64,000 bases of DNA. Origin: Paraburkholderia sp. BL21I4N1. GTDB lineage: Bacteria > Pseudomonadota > Gammaproteobacteria > Burkholderiales > Burkholderiaceae. The stretch lies in contig NZ_PVEN01000005.1 of the NCBI RefSeq assembly GCF_002973525.1, positions 310,001 to 374,000 on the forward strand. Direction: 5' to 3'. Positions 17,311-25,650 of this stretch are shown one piece after another (positions within the stretch are counted from its first letter, which is position 1; each line of letters starts with the position of its first letter). The notes below the pieces were generated by a model. It ran no database searches. It worked only from the letters and a program-made list of their open reading frames with translations, and was not told where the DNA came from. Both the position numbers and the translations under genes were made by a program.

Positions 17311-18444
17311 ATGCGCCGACTCGCCCTGTCCCTGCTGACCGTTCTGCTACTTGCCGCCTGTGCCGGCGCGCCGCAGAAGACGTCGTCGCGTGGCGCGTCG
17401 GGCAGTTCGATCGTCGTCGCCAATGGCGCGTATCATGCGCCGCCGCCGGGCTTTCCGAATTTCGTCGATCACAGCATCGGCCGCGAGGAAATCTCCATTC
17501 AGGCGATGGGGCTGGTCGGCATTCCATACCGCTGGGGCGGTAATACGCCGGATAGCGGCTTTGATTGCAGCGGACTGGTTCGTTATGTCATCGCGCGAGC
17601 GGCTTCGGTGAATCTGCCGCGCACTACCGCGGATATGAGCGGACGCGGCGAGTCGATCGAGCCGGACGAGATCGCGCCAGGTGATCTGATTTTCTTCAAC
17701 ACCACTGGGCGGCCGCATTCGCATGTCGGCATTTATGTCGGCAAGCTGCGCTTCGTCAATGCGCCGTCGACGGGCGGTACGGTGCGGCTCGATTATCTGA
17801 CCAACCCTTACTGGGCTAAACGCTTCGACGGAATTCGCCGGGTCGCCGCGCCGGCCGCGACGCCGGCGCCGTTCGACACGCCAAGCTATCAGGCCGCGGC
17901 GCCGCAGCCTGAGCGGGTTGCGCCGGTGGCGCAGCAGGTTGCGCCGGCTTATGCGGCAACAGCGGCGACGACGGCGACGGGCACGGCGATGGCGACGGCA
18001 TCTCACGCGCCGCTGACCGCTGAGGCGCAATCCGTCACAGCCGCACCCCAAGCCGACCCGTTCGAACCACCGCCGCCCGGCATGAGCGCAGCACAAATCC
18101 AGGCCCGCGCAGCAGGCGCCGTGTCGCCGACGCCGGTGCCGGCCGCTCAAGCCAGCGCCTATGACGGCACGCTCGGTGCGTCACCCGTTCAGCAGGCCAC
18201 GACCCCACGCGCCATCCCGCAGACGGCGTCCAATCGTGCGCCCGACCCGATCGACGCCGCCGCGGATGCGTTCGAACCGCCGCCGCCCGCTTCTGTAGCC
18301 GCCCATCAGGCTCAACAAGCGCAGCGCGCCGACGCGAACGGCGGCGTGCAGATCATGCGTGCCTCGACGGCCTCGCGCGCCATCCCCGCTCCGACGCAAA
18401 CCACCGACGATCCGATCGCCCGCTTCGCCAACGGCAACTTCTGA
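17311..18444 (+). CDS. NlpC/P60 family lipoprotein (predicted peptidoglycan endopeptidase)
   Basis: Secreted, lipid-anchored cell-wall hydrolase. The signal peptide ends in lipobox LAAC with Cys17 the lipidated residue. The NlpC/P60 domain (about 60-180) has GFDCSGLV with catalytic Cys86 and RPHSHVGIYV with the catalytic His near 137. The C-terminal half (about 185-377) is an Ala/Pro/Gln-rich linker-like tail with two copies of an FEPPPP-containing segment (about 248-270 and 317-339). Family members cut the D-Glu-DAP bond of the peptide stem. A weak promoter (TTGCCG 17231, TACTAT 17255, 18-bp spacer) precedes it. Confidence 0.9.
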   Translation: MRRLALSLLTVLLLAACAGAPQKTSSRGASGSSIVVANGAYHAPPPGFPNFVDHSIGREEISIQAMGLVGIPYRWGGNTPDSGFDCSGLVRYVIARAASVNLPRTTADMSGRGESIEPDEIAPGDLIFFNTTGRPHSHVGIYVGKLRFVNAPSTGGTVRLDYLTNPYWAKRFDGIRRVAAPAATPAPFDTPSYQAAAPQPERVAPVAQQVAPAYAATAATTATGTAMATASHAPLTAEAQSVTAAPQADPFEPPPPGMSAAQIQARAAGAVSPTPVPAAQASAYDGTLGASPVQQATTPRAIPQTASNRAPDPIDAAADAFEPPPPASVAAHQAQQAQRADANGGVQIMRASTASRAIPAPTQTTDDPIARFANGNF

Positions 18445-18694
18445 GCGTCCGCAACGCAGCGCGTGAAAGCCGCCCGCGCGGTGCCGTGCTGTGCGGTGCC
18501 GTGCCGAATAAACCCCACTCGATGAACACGCCCCTCCGCGCGCGCCGCACCGGCGCCTAAGCGCACGCAAACCACCGCGCCAAGCGCTCCCCGACACATC
18601 GCGGCGAACGCGTCCCTCGCCGCCAACGCCCCGCCACACCCGCGCTGCCGATCTGCTATCGTCATCGATATTCTTCCGACAGCGGGTGGTGACG

Positions 18695-19501
18695 ATGGAT
18701 CTTGGGCTGAAAGACAAGGTGGTATTGATCACAGGCGGCAGCAAAGGAATCGGCCTCGCCTGCGCCCGCGCGTTCGCTCTGGAAGGCGCCAAAGTCGCGA
18801 TCGTCTCGCGCGACCCGGCCAATCTGGCGCGCGCTTACGAACAATTGAAGCAGGAAGGCCTGCACGTACACCGAACCCGCGCCGATCTGCACGAGCCGCA
18901 TAGCGCGGCCGATATCGTCGAAGAGGTCAGCACCGCGGTCGGCCCGATCGACGTGCTGATCAACAGCGCGGGCGCCGCGCGCCGCTACGACCCGGAAACG
19001 CTCGACGCCGACGCGTTCCGCGCCACCATGGAAGCGAAATATTTCCCGTACATCTACCCGCAGCAGGAAGTGCTGCGGCGCATGGCCGAACGCGTGAAGG
19101 CCAACCGCGGCGCCGAACCGGGCACGATCGTCAATATCATCGGCATGGGCGGCAAAATCGCCAGCGACATCCATATTGCGGGCGGCGCCGCGAACGCCGC
19201 GCTGATGCTCGCCACCGTCGGCCTCGCGCACTATTACGCGCGCTACGGCATCCGCATCAACGCGATCAATCCGGGATCGACGCTGACCGAGCGCGTCGAG
19301 GAAGCGGTCAAGCTGGAAGCGACCCAGCAAGGCATCGACAGCGCGGACGCGCTCGCGCGTGGGCAAGCCAAGGTGCCGCTCGGCCGCTATGCCAAACCGG
19401 AGGAAATTGCCGACGTCGCGCTGTTTCTGGCGAGCCGCCGCGCGAGCTACGTGACGGGCGCGATCGTCCCGATGGATGGAGGCAGCGCGCCGCTGATCTG
19501 A
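18695..19501 (+). CDS. SDR-family protein lacking the catalytic tetrad
   Basis: A 268-residue classical short-chain dehydrogenase fold with an intact nucleotide motif TGGSKGIG near the N-terminus and the usual RINAINPG and SYVTGAIVPMDGG stretches. The catalytic positions are changed: the Ser after the NI strand is Gly (NIIGMGG), the Tyr and Lys of YxxxK align with Gly and Asn (HIAGGAANAAL), and the helix-4 Asn appears as Lys. A normal reductase mechanism is therefore unlikely; it may bind NAD(P) without catalysis or use another chemistry. The start is ATG at 18695; in-frame GTGs at 18686 and 18689 are alternatives. The substrate is unknown. Confidence 0.85.
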   Translation: MDLGLKDKVVLITGGSKGIGLACARAFALEGAKVAIVSRDPANLARAYEQLKQEGLHVHRTRADLHEPHSAADIVEEVSTAVGPIDVLINSAGAARRYDPETLDADAFRATMEAKYFPYIYPQQEVLRRMAERVKANRGAEPGTIVNIIGMGGKIASDIHIAGGAANAALMLATVGLAHYYARYGIRINAINPGSTLTERVEEAVKLEATQQGIDSADALARGQAKVPLGRYAKPEEIADVALFLASRRASYVTGAIVPMDGGSAPLI

Positions 19502-19565
19502 GCGACGCGCTGTTATGGCGCTTCGATTAACAGCGCGGCGCGTCTGAAACGCCCGCGCTCCGCCC

Positions 19566-20576
19566 TCACAACAAACGGTGGCCGAGCCACCAGGCGACCG
19601 CGGCGAGCGCCGCGGAAGCCGGAATCGTTAAAATCCACGCCCAGACGATGTTGCCGGCCACGCCCCACCGCACCGCGCTCAACTTCTGCGTGGCGCCGAC
19701 ACCCACAATCGCGCCGGTAATCGTGTGCGTGGTGGACACTGGAATGCCGAGCCACGACGCGGTAAACAGCGTGATCGCCCCGCCCGATTCCGCGCAAAAA
19801 CCACCGACCGGCTTGAGCTTGGTGATCTTCTGCCCCATCGTGCGGACGATCCGCCAGCCGCCGAACAGCGTGCCGATACCCATCGACAGATAGCAGCCGC
19901 CGATCACCCACAGCGGCGGCGCATCTGCAATCGACGACGCATAACCGGTCGCGATCAGCAGCATCCAGATAATGCCGATGGTTTTCTGCGCGTCGTTGCC
20001 GCCGTGGCCGAGGCTATACAGGCCCGCCGACACCAGTTGCAGACGCCGGAAGCGCCGGTCGACCTTGCTGGGCGGCGTGCGGAAGTAGATCCACGAGACC
20101 GCCAGCATGAAGAACGACCCGAGCACGAAGCCGAGCAGCGGCGAGATAAAGATGAACGCGACCGTCTTCATCAGGCCGTCGACATTCAGCGATCCCCAGC
20201 CCGACTTGGCCAGCGCCGCACCGACCAGACCGCCGATCAACGCATGCGACGAGCTCGACGGAATGCCGTAGTGCCAGGTGATGATGTTCCAGCCGATTGC
20301 ACCCACCAGCGCACCGAAAATCACGTAGTGGTCGACGATCTGCGGGTCGATCGTGCCTTTGCCGACGGTCGCCGCCACCTTCAGATGGAACACGAAGTAC
20401 GCGATCACGTTGAACGCGGCCGCGAAAGCCACCGCCTGCTGCGGCTTCAGCACGCCGGTCGACACGACGGTAGCGATCGAATTCGCCGCGTCGTGAAAGC
20501 CGTTCATGAAATCGAAAATCAGCGCGACGGCCACCAGGCCGGCAACGACCCAGATAGCGAGTTGTATCGATTGCAT
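19566..20576 (-). CDS. pit: Low-affinity inorganic phosphate transporter PitA-like
   Basis: Inner-membrane PiT-family carrier that imports phosphate with protons, usually as a metal-phosphate complex. The 336-residue protein has the family signature twice: DFMNGFHDAANSIATVV near the N-terminus and SLGHGGNDAQKTIGII in the middle, with about ten hydrophobic segments. Its ATG overlaps the stop of the DUF47 gene (TAATG at 20574-20578), a typical PhoU-like/Pit pair in which the DUF47 protein modulates uptake. Confidence 0.95.
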   Translation of the reverse strand: MQSIQLAIWVVAGLVAVALIFDFMNGFHDAANSIATVVSTGVLKPQQAVAFAAAFNVIAYFVFHLKVAATVGKGTIDPQIVDHYVIFGALVGAIGWNIITWHYGIPSSSSHALIGGLVGAALAKSGWGSLNVDGLMKTVAFIFISPLLGFVLGSFFMLAVSWIYFRTPPSKVDRRFRRLQLVSAGLYSLGHGGNDAQKTIGIIWMLLIATGYASSIADAPPLWVIGGCYLSMGIGTLFGGWRIVRTMGQKITKLKPVGGFCAESGGAITLFTASWLGIPVSTTHTITGAIVGVGATQKLSAVRWGVAGNIVWAWILTIPASAALAAVAWWLGHRLL

Positions 20577-21202
20577 TATGCGTTTTCCAGCACGATGCCT
20601 TCGATGATGTTCGCTACATCCTCACACTTGTCCGTGATCGTCTCGAGCAATTCATAAATCGCTTTCAGCTTGATCAGGGTCTTGACGTTGTCTTCTTCGC
20701 GGAACAGCTTCGACATGGCCGAGCGCAGCACGCGGTCGGCTTCCGATTCCAGCCGGTCGATGTCCTCACAAGCCTTCAGGATCTGGCTCGCCTGCTTCAT
20801 GTCCGACAGCAGGCCGACGGCGAATTGCACGCGCTCGGAAGTCGCCGTGCAAATGTGCGCCAACTGGCTCGCCTCGGAGGTCACGGCCTGCACGTCGTAC
20901 AGCGAAATGGCGGTGGCGACGTCTTCCATCAGATCGAGGATGTCGTCCATCGTGGTGATGAGCTTGTGGATTTCATCGCGATCGAGCGGCGTGATGAAGG
21001 TCTTGTGCAGCAGGTCGATGGTTTCGTGCGTAAGCTTGTCGGCAGCCTTTTCGGCCTTCTGCACGTTCTGCTTGTGGGTTTCGGCGTCTTGCAGATTGTC
21101 GATCAGCAGTTCCAGCTCACGACTTGCTGAGACGATGCACGTTGCGTGCGCATTGAAAATTTCAAAGAACTTGCCCTCGGTGGGCATGAATCGACCGAAC
21201 AT
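20576..21202 (-). CDS. DUF47 (PhoU-like) phosphate transport accessory protein
   Basis: A 208-residue, mostly helical cytoplasmic protein of the DUF47/TIGR00153 family, distantly related to PhoU. Characteristic stretches are FMPTEGKFFEIFNAHA at the N-terminus and ITTMDDILDLMEDVATAI with metal-binding-type acidic residues. It is translationally coupled to pit and first in that two-gene operon. In Sinorhizobium the equivalent orfA-pit operon is repressed by PhoB under phosphate limitation, and a Pho-box-like sequence lies just upstream here. Confidence 0.92.
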   Translation of the reverse strand: MFGRFMPTEGKFFEIFNAHATCIVSASRELELLIDNLQDAETHKQNVQKAEKAADKLTHETIDLLHKTFITPLDRDEIHKLITTMDDILDLMEDVATAISLYDVQAVTSEASQLAHICTATSERVQFAVGLLSDMKQASQILKACEDIDRLESEADRVLRSAMSKLFREEDNVKTLIKLKAIYELLETITDKCEDVANIIEGIVLENA

Positions 21203-21231
21203 TGGGATCCCGAAAATTGGTCACGGTATGG

Positions 21232-21255
21232 CTGACATAAAACCGCCACATTGTA
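21232..21255 (-). promoter_or_regulatory. Possible promoter and overlapping Pho box for the DUF47-pit operon
   Basis: On the minus strand TACAAT (21250-21255) is a good -10 hexamer without an obvious -35. Directly downstream, read on the plus strand, 21232-21249 reads CTGACATAAAACCGCCAC. This matches the PhoB-box layout of two CTGTCA-type 7-mers around an A/T spacer at most positions. The box would cover the transcription start, in reverse orientation, a layout that fits repression. It is a single site judged by eye. Confidence 0.3.
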
Positions 21256-21396
21256 CCGTTCCAAGTCTCCGATCACACTTTCGAAAGCGCCGTTACAACA
21301 GGCGCTGCGCGTAACGCTTCCCTTCTCCGTAGATTTCCCGTGAGCTTTCAGCACGCCTTTCGTGGATCTTGCCGGGTGACTTACCGGCCCGTCCGG

Positions 21397-22782
21397 TCAA
21401 TCGCTGTAGAAATTCTGCGCGCCCGCAAAATTATCGAACTTCGTGAATTGACCATGGAACGTAAGCCGAACGGGGCCGATCGGACCGTTCCGTTGCTTGC
21501 CGATAATGATCTCCGCGGTGCCCTTGTCGGGGCTGTCCGGGTTGTAAACTTCGTCGCGGTAGATGAACAGGATCACGTCCGCGTCCTGTTCGATAGCGCC
21601 CGATTCGCGCAAGTCGGACATGATCGGCCGCTTGTTCGGGCGCTGTTCGAGCCCCCGGTTGAGCTGCGACAACGCGATAACCGGCACGTCGAGTTCTTTG
21701 GCGAGACTCTTCAGCGAACGCGAGATTTCCGAAATTTCGGTCGCGCGGTTTTCACCGGACGACGAACCACTCATCAGCTGCAAATAGTCGATGATGATCA
21801 GCCCGAGCTTGCCGCACTGGCGCGACAGCCGGCGTGCACGCGAACGCAACTCCATCGGGTTCAAACCGCCGGTTTCGTCGATGAAAATCTGCGCTTCGCT
21901 CATTTTCTGCACGGCATGCGTGAGCTTCGGCCAATCCTCGTCGGTCAGACGGCCGGTACGCATGCGATGCTGATCCAGCCGGCCGACGGAGCCGAGCATA
22001 CGCATGGTCAGTTGCGAACCCGGCATTTCCATCGAGAACACCGCGACCGGCAGGCCGTACTCGACCGCCACGTATTCGCCCACATTCATCGAAAACGCCG
22101 TTTTACCCATCGACGGACGACCCGCGACGATGATCAGCTCGCCGCCGTGCATGCCCGAGGTCATGCGATCCAGATCGACGAAGCCGGTCGGCGTGCCGGT
22201 CACATCGCTCGGATTGGCGGTGTGGTACAGCGTGTCGATCCGTTCGACCACCTCGGTCAGCAGCGGCCCGATTTCGAGGAAGCCTTGCGTGCCGCGCGCG
22301 CCGTCTTCGGCAATCGAAAACACCTTCGACTCCGCCTCGTCCAGCAACTGGCGAACTTCCTTGCCTTGCGGATTGAACGCGTCCGCCGAGATTTCGTCGG
22401 CGACCGACACCAGCCGGCGCAACACCGCACGATCGCGCACGATTTCCGCGTAGCGGCGGATATTGGCCGCGCTCGGCGTGTTCTGCGCGAGCGCGTTCAG
22501 GTAAGCGAGACCGCCAACCTCTTCCGCCTTGCCCGAGGTGCCGAGCGCTTCGTACACGGTGATCACGTCGGCCGGCCGCGTGGCCGCGATCAGCTTGCCG
22601 ATGTGTTCGAAGATGATACGGTGGTCGTAGCGGTAAAAATCGCTCTGCGACAGGAAGTCGGCGATGCGGTCCCATGCCGCGTTGTCGAGCAGCAGGCCGC
22701 CCAGCACCGATTGCTCGGCCTCGATCGAATGCGGCGGGACTTTCAGCGACTCGATTTGGGGATCTTTGGACGGTGCGTTCAT
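21397..22782 (-). CDS. dnaB: Replicative DNA helicase DnaB
   Basis: Hexameric 5'-3' helicase at the replication fork. The 461-residue sequence has the N-terminal primase-interacting domain (PPHSIEAEQSVLGGLLLDN), the Walker A motif VAGRPSMGKTAFS near residue 205, Walker B-type LGLIIIDYLQLM and the C-terminal NRGLEQRPNKRPIMSDLRESGAIEQD region typical of DnaB. There is no intein or truncation. It follows the rpsF-priB-rpsR-rplI operon but is separated from it by a strong terminator, so it has its own transcript. Confidence 0.97.
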   Translation of the reverse strand: MNAPSKDPQIESLKVPPHSIEAEQSVLGGLLLDNAAWDRIADFLSQSDFYRYDHRIIFEHIGKLIAATRPADVITVYEALGTSGKAEEVGGLAYLNALAQNTPSAANIRRYAEIVRDRAVLRRLVSVADEISADAFNPQGKEVRQLLDEAESKVFSIAEDGARGTQGFLEIGPLLTEVVERIDTLYHTANPSDVTGTPTGFVDLDRMTSGMHGGELIIVAGRPSMGKTAFSMNVGEYVAVEYGLPVAVFSMEMPGSQLTMRMLGSVGRLDQHRMRTGRLTDEDWPKLTHAVQKMSEAQIFIDETGGLNPMELRSRARRLSRQCGKLGLIIIDYLQLMSGSSSGENRATEISEISRSLKSLAKELDVPVIALSQLNRGLEQRPNKRPIMSDLRESGAIEQDADVILFIYRDEVYNPDSPDKGTAEIIIGKQRNGPIGPVRLTFHGQFTKFDNFAGAQNFYSD

Positions 22783-22841
22783 GGAGAGGAATTATCGGGT
22801 AATCGGGCAGCGACGGCGAGTGGAAAAGCTAAAAACCGGGC

Positions 22842-22880
22842 ACAAAAAAAGGCAGGGGCCGGTCACCCGGCCCCTGCCTT
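22842..22880 (-). terminator. Rho-independent terminator of the rpsF-rplI operon
   Basis: A perfect 12-bp stem (GGCAGGGGCCGG 22851-22862 with CCGGCCCCTGCC 22867-22878), a four-base loop and a run of seven T on the minus strand (A run at 22844-22850). It lies 37 bp after the rplI stop. Confidence 0.95.
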
Positions 22881-22916
22881 TTGCCAGCAACTTCCTGGCC
22901 AATACTGCTTGAATGC

Positions 22917-23369
22917 TTAGACGTGTTCGCCGATCACAGCCACCGTCACATCGACGAGAACGTCGGTGTGCAGCGAAACTTGAACTGCGTGCTCGCCAAC
23001 CAGCTTCAGCGGGCCTTCCGGCAGACGCACTTGCGCCTTTTCCACTGCGAAGCCAGCCTTGCCCAGCGCGTCAGCGATGTCGGCGTTCGTCACCGAGCCG
23101 AACAGACGGCCGTCGACGCCAGCCTTCTGACCGATCTGAACCGTCGAGCCTGCCAGCTTTTCGCCTTGAGCCGTAGCGGCAGCCAGCTTTTCAGCGGCGA
23201 TCTTTTCGAGTTCAGCGCGGCGAACTTCGAATTCAGCCAAAGCTTCCTTCGTTGCACGGCGAGCTTGCTTGTTCGGGATCAGGAAGTTACGTGCGTAACC
23301 GTCCTTGACCTTCACGATATCGCCCAGGTTGCCCAGATTGACGACTTTTTCCAGAAGAATGATTTGCAT
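22917..23369 (-). CDS. rplI: 50S ribosomal protein L9
   Basis: Large-subunit ribosomal protein binding 23S rRNA near the L1 stalk. The 150-residue protein begins with the conserved MQIILLEKVVNLGNLGDIV and VKDGYARNFLIPNKQARRAT signature, then the long central helix and a C-terminal RNA-binding domain (LFGSVTNADIADAL). It is the last gene of the S6-PriB-S18-L9 operon. Confidence 0.98.
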   Translation of the reverse strand: MQIILLEKVVNLGNLGDIVKVKDGYARNFLIPNKQARRATKEALAEFEVRRAELEKIAAEKLAAATAQGEKLAGSTVQIGQKAGVDGRLFGSVTNADIADALGKAGFAVEKAQVRLPEGPLKLVGEHAVQVSLHTDVLVDVTVAVIGEHV

Positions 23370-23396
23370 TCGGATGCTCCTTATCGCGTCGTCGGG

Positions 23397-23672
23397 TTAG
23401 GCCTTGTGCTGGTCGGTGTACGGCACCAGCGCGAGGAAACGTGCGCGCTTGATTGCCGTATCCAGCTGGCGTTGATAATGCGACTTCGTACCCGTGAGAC
23501 GCGCCGGCGTGATCTTGCCGTTTTCGCCGATGAAGTCCTTCAGCGTTTCGAGGTCCTTGTAGTCGATATGATCGACATTCGCGGCCGTGAAACGGCAGAA
23601 CTTCTTGCGCTTGAAGAGCGGATTTTGTTGCTGACGACGCTTGTCGAATTTCTTACCAGTCGGGCGGGGCAT
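23397..23672 (-). CDS. rpsR: 30S ribosomal protein S18
   Basis: Small-subunit protein that pairs with S6 on the platform of the 30S subunit. The 91-residue protein has the family core FTAANVDHIDYKDLETLKDFI and GKITPARLTGTKSHYQRQL. It begins 2 bp after priB ends. Confidence 0.98.
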   Translation of the reverse strand: MPRPTGKKFDKRRQQQNPLFKRKKFCRFTAANVDHIDYKDLETLKDFIGENGKITPARLTGTKSHYQRQLDTAIKRARFLALVPYTDQHKA

Positions 23673-23674
23673 GT

Positions 23675-23974
23675 TCAGTCCTTTCCAATGTCCTGCAATG
23701 CTGTGATGTGAAATACCAGAGTTCTTGCGTTGCGGTGCTTTTTTGCCAGAAAGCCGGTGAAGAGCGTTTCCACGCCCATCTGGCAGCTTTCGAGCTTACC
23801 GCTCGCCTCGCCTGCCGCTACCGCCTGCATGGTCAGTTCGACTTGCCGGGCAATACCGGCTTCGACGACTTCCGTGCGGTGGTGCAACGTGCAGCCTGCA
23901 ATCGGAACGCCGGCGGGGGTGTACCGCACCGGTTCGCGTTCTACGACGCTGGCCGTGAGTTGCAGCCGATTCAT
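23675..23974 (-). CDS. priB: Primosomal replication protein N (PriB)
   Basis: A 99-residue single OB-fold DNA-binding protein for replication restart with PriA. It shows the SSB-like pattern NRLQLTASVVEREPVRYTPAG and VPIAGCTLHHRTEVVEAG with short C-terminal strand AKKHRNARTLVFHI. Its position between rpsF and rpsR is the classic proteobacterial location of priB. Confidence 0.95.
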   Translation of the reverse strand: MNRLQLTASVVEREPVRYTPAGVPIAGCTLHHRTEVVEAGIARQVELTMQAVAAGEASGKLESCQMGVETLFTGFLAKKHRNARTLVFHITALQDIGKD

Positions 23975-24027
23975 GGAGCCTTGGGCAAAAGCGACGCTGG
24001 AGTCTCTGGTAGCTTAAATAATGTGTC

Positions 24028-24408
24028 TTAAGCCTGCGCTTCGGACGGTTGCGTAGCAGCCGACTTCTTGGCTTCTTCGCGCTGCACTTCCTTCATCATC
24101 GGCGACGGGCCGGTTTCGGCCTTCTTCATCTTGACGATCAGGTGACGCAGAACAGCGTCGTTGAACTTGAATGCGTGTTCCAGCTCGTCGAGCGTGGCTT
24201 GGTCGCATTCGATGTTCATGCAGACGTAGTGAGCCTTAGCGAGTTTCTCGATCATGTAGGCCAGTTGGCGACGGCCCCAGTCTTCGATACGGTGGATCTG
24301 GCCACCGTGCGAGGTGATCGTGGACTTGTAACGCTCGATCATGGCGGGCACTTGCTCGCTTTGATCCGGGTGCACGATAAAGACGATTTCGTAATGACGC
24401 ATATTCAC
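24028..24408 (-). CDS. rpsF: 30S ribosomal protein S6
   Basis: Platform protein of the 30S subunit. The 126-residue sequence opens with MRHYEIVFIVHPDQSEQVPAMIERY and contains GRRQLAYMIEKLAKAHYVCMNIE, both diagnostic. The C-terminal tail (EAKKSAATQPSEAQA) is short and lacks a poly-Glu extension. It is the first gene of the operon; a structured leader lies about 26 bp upstream. Confidence 0.98.
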   Translation of the reverse strand: MNMRHYEIVFIVHPDQSEQVPAMIERYKSTITSHGGQIHRIEDWGRRQLAYMIEKLAKAHYVCMNIECDQATLDELEHAFKFNDAVLRHLIVKMKKAETGPSPMMKEVQREEAKKSAATQPSEAQA

Positions 24409-24433
24409 TCCTTGTGCTGACTTATGGATTTAA

Positions 24434-24460
24434 GCCACCCGGGCGTCGAACCGGTGTGGC
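24434..24460 (-). promoter_or_regulatory. Candidate S6:S18 autoregulatory hairpin in the rpsF leader
   Basis: On the minus strand the leader forms a hairpin with outer arms GCCAC and GTGGC enclosing ACCGG ... CCCGG, so a CCG trinucleotide sits next to the outer stem. Many bacteria have an rpsF leader in which the S6:S18 pair recognises a CCG bulge like that in 16S helix 22 and shuts down translation. The match here is by eye and the exact fold is ambiguous. Confidence 0.4.
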
Positions 24461-24558
24461 AAGTGAGAAGCCAAAGAGTGTAACCCGAATGGGGCCGGGT
24501 TGCAAGATATCCCGTTAATCCGCGGCCCGAATCGGGTGTGTTTTCAAGGGTTTAGTCG

Positions 24559-25650
24559 TCAACTGCCCTCCGAACGTTCGCTGCCCGCCTGCAAACGCGC
24601 CTTCAACGCCGCTTCGAGGCCCGTCAACGCATCCGGCGCGGCGTCGGTGATCGCCCACCAGGTCATGCCCGCCGCGTTCCAGTGAGCGATCGAATAGCCT
24701 TCGCGCTCGAGCGTCGCGGGTGCGGTGGGTGCCGCGCCGTCCGTGTCATGGGCCGTGTTCCCGGAACCCGCCTGCGGAAAGACGTACACGTCGATCACGT
24801 GCTTGCGGTAGTGGTACACCAGCACGCCCACCCGCTGATGCGCGAGGTAATCCAGCCGCCCGCCTTCCAGTGGAAAGCCGCTCGCCGCGAGGTCCTCGAC
24901 CGGTGGCGAATAGTCCAGCCGGCCGTTGAACCACGGTTTGACCGTGTGCTTGTCGGTCGAAATCACGTCGATGTCGCGGCCGGAGACCTGCGCGCGCACG
25001 TGGCTTTCCACCAGTTCGTCGGCGAACGGCGAGAGCGCGGCGGGACGGCTAAGGTTCAGAGTCACTACCGCCGCTCCGGCGCACAACGCGATGACCAGCG
25101 CCGCGAGCCAGCCCGGCGCGAGCAATCGGGACGCGCCGCTCCCACCGCTCGCGCCGCCCATGCCGATCGGCTGGCCGAAGCCTCCCGGCGGCAGACGCCA
25201 GCCATCCAGCCAGCCGGCCAACCTGCTCCGCCGCCGACGCGGACGTGATGGGGCCTTAGCCGCGTCCATCATGCGGTCCGGTTGCTGGCCCGTTGCGCGC
25301 GGATCGTCGGCGGCAGTGGACGGCCCTTCGATCGCGGCTTCCGACCTGTCGGTCGCCGTGAGCGGCTGTCCAATCGCGATGTCCGCTACGCCGTTCGACG
25401 TCAGCGGTTCAGCTGCCGCGACGGCCTCTTCCATCGCCGGCAAGCCGGCCAGAATTTGCGCTCGCAGCGACTGCGGCGCGCGATGATAAGTGGCCGCCCG
25501 CAGCGCCCCCCGCAACGCCGCGAGACTCTCGCTCTCACGCCGGCAGGCTTCGCAGCTCTCGATGTGCTGCTGGACACGCCGCGCATCCGGCGCGGGTAAT
25601 TCATGATCGGCGTTCGCATCGAGGAGCGGCCGTGCTTCGTTACAGTCCAT
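24559..25650 (-). CDS. Anti-sigma factor with zinc-binding (zf-HC2/ZAS) N-terminus
   Basis: Membrane anti-sigma factor predicted to hold the upstream-encoded ECF sigma inactive. The start at 25650 gives 363 residues. The zinc-binding motif HxxxCxxC is in VQQHIESCEACRRES (about 27-41). One transmembrane segment (PGWLAALVIALCAGAAVVTL) lies near residue 190, preceded by a long Ser/Pro/Arg-rich cytoplasmic stretch. The periplasmic domain (about 205-363) has the RsiW-like VESHVRAQVSGRDIDVISTDKHTVKPWFNG region. Its first codons overlap the end of the sigma gene by 11 bp. Confidence 0.9.
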   Translation of the reverse strand: MDCNEARPLLDANADHELPAPDARRVQQHIESCEACRRESESLAALRGALRAATYHRAPQSLRAQILAGLPAMEEAVAAAEPLTSNGVADIAIGQPLTATDRSEAAIEGPSTAADDPRATGQQPDRMMDAAKAPSRPRRRRSRLAGWLDGWRLPPGGFGQPIGMGGASGGSGASRLLAPGWLAALVIALCAGAAVVTLNLSRPAALSPFADELVESHVRAQVSGRDIDVISTDKHTVKPWFNGRLDYSPPVEDLAASGFPLEGGRLDYLAHQRVGVLVYHYRKHVIDVYVFPQAGSGNTAHDTDGAAPTAPATLEREGYSIAHWNAAGMTWWAITDAAPDALTGLEAALKARLQAGSERSEGS

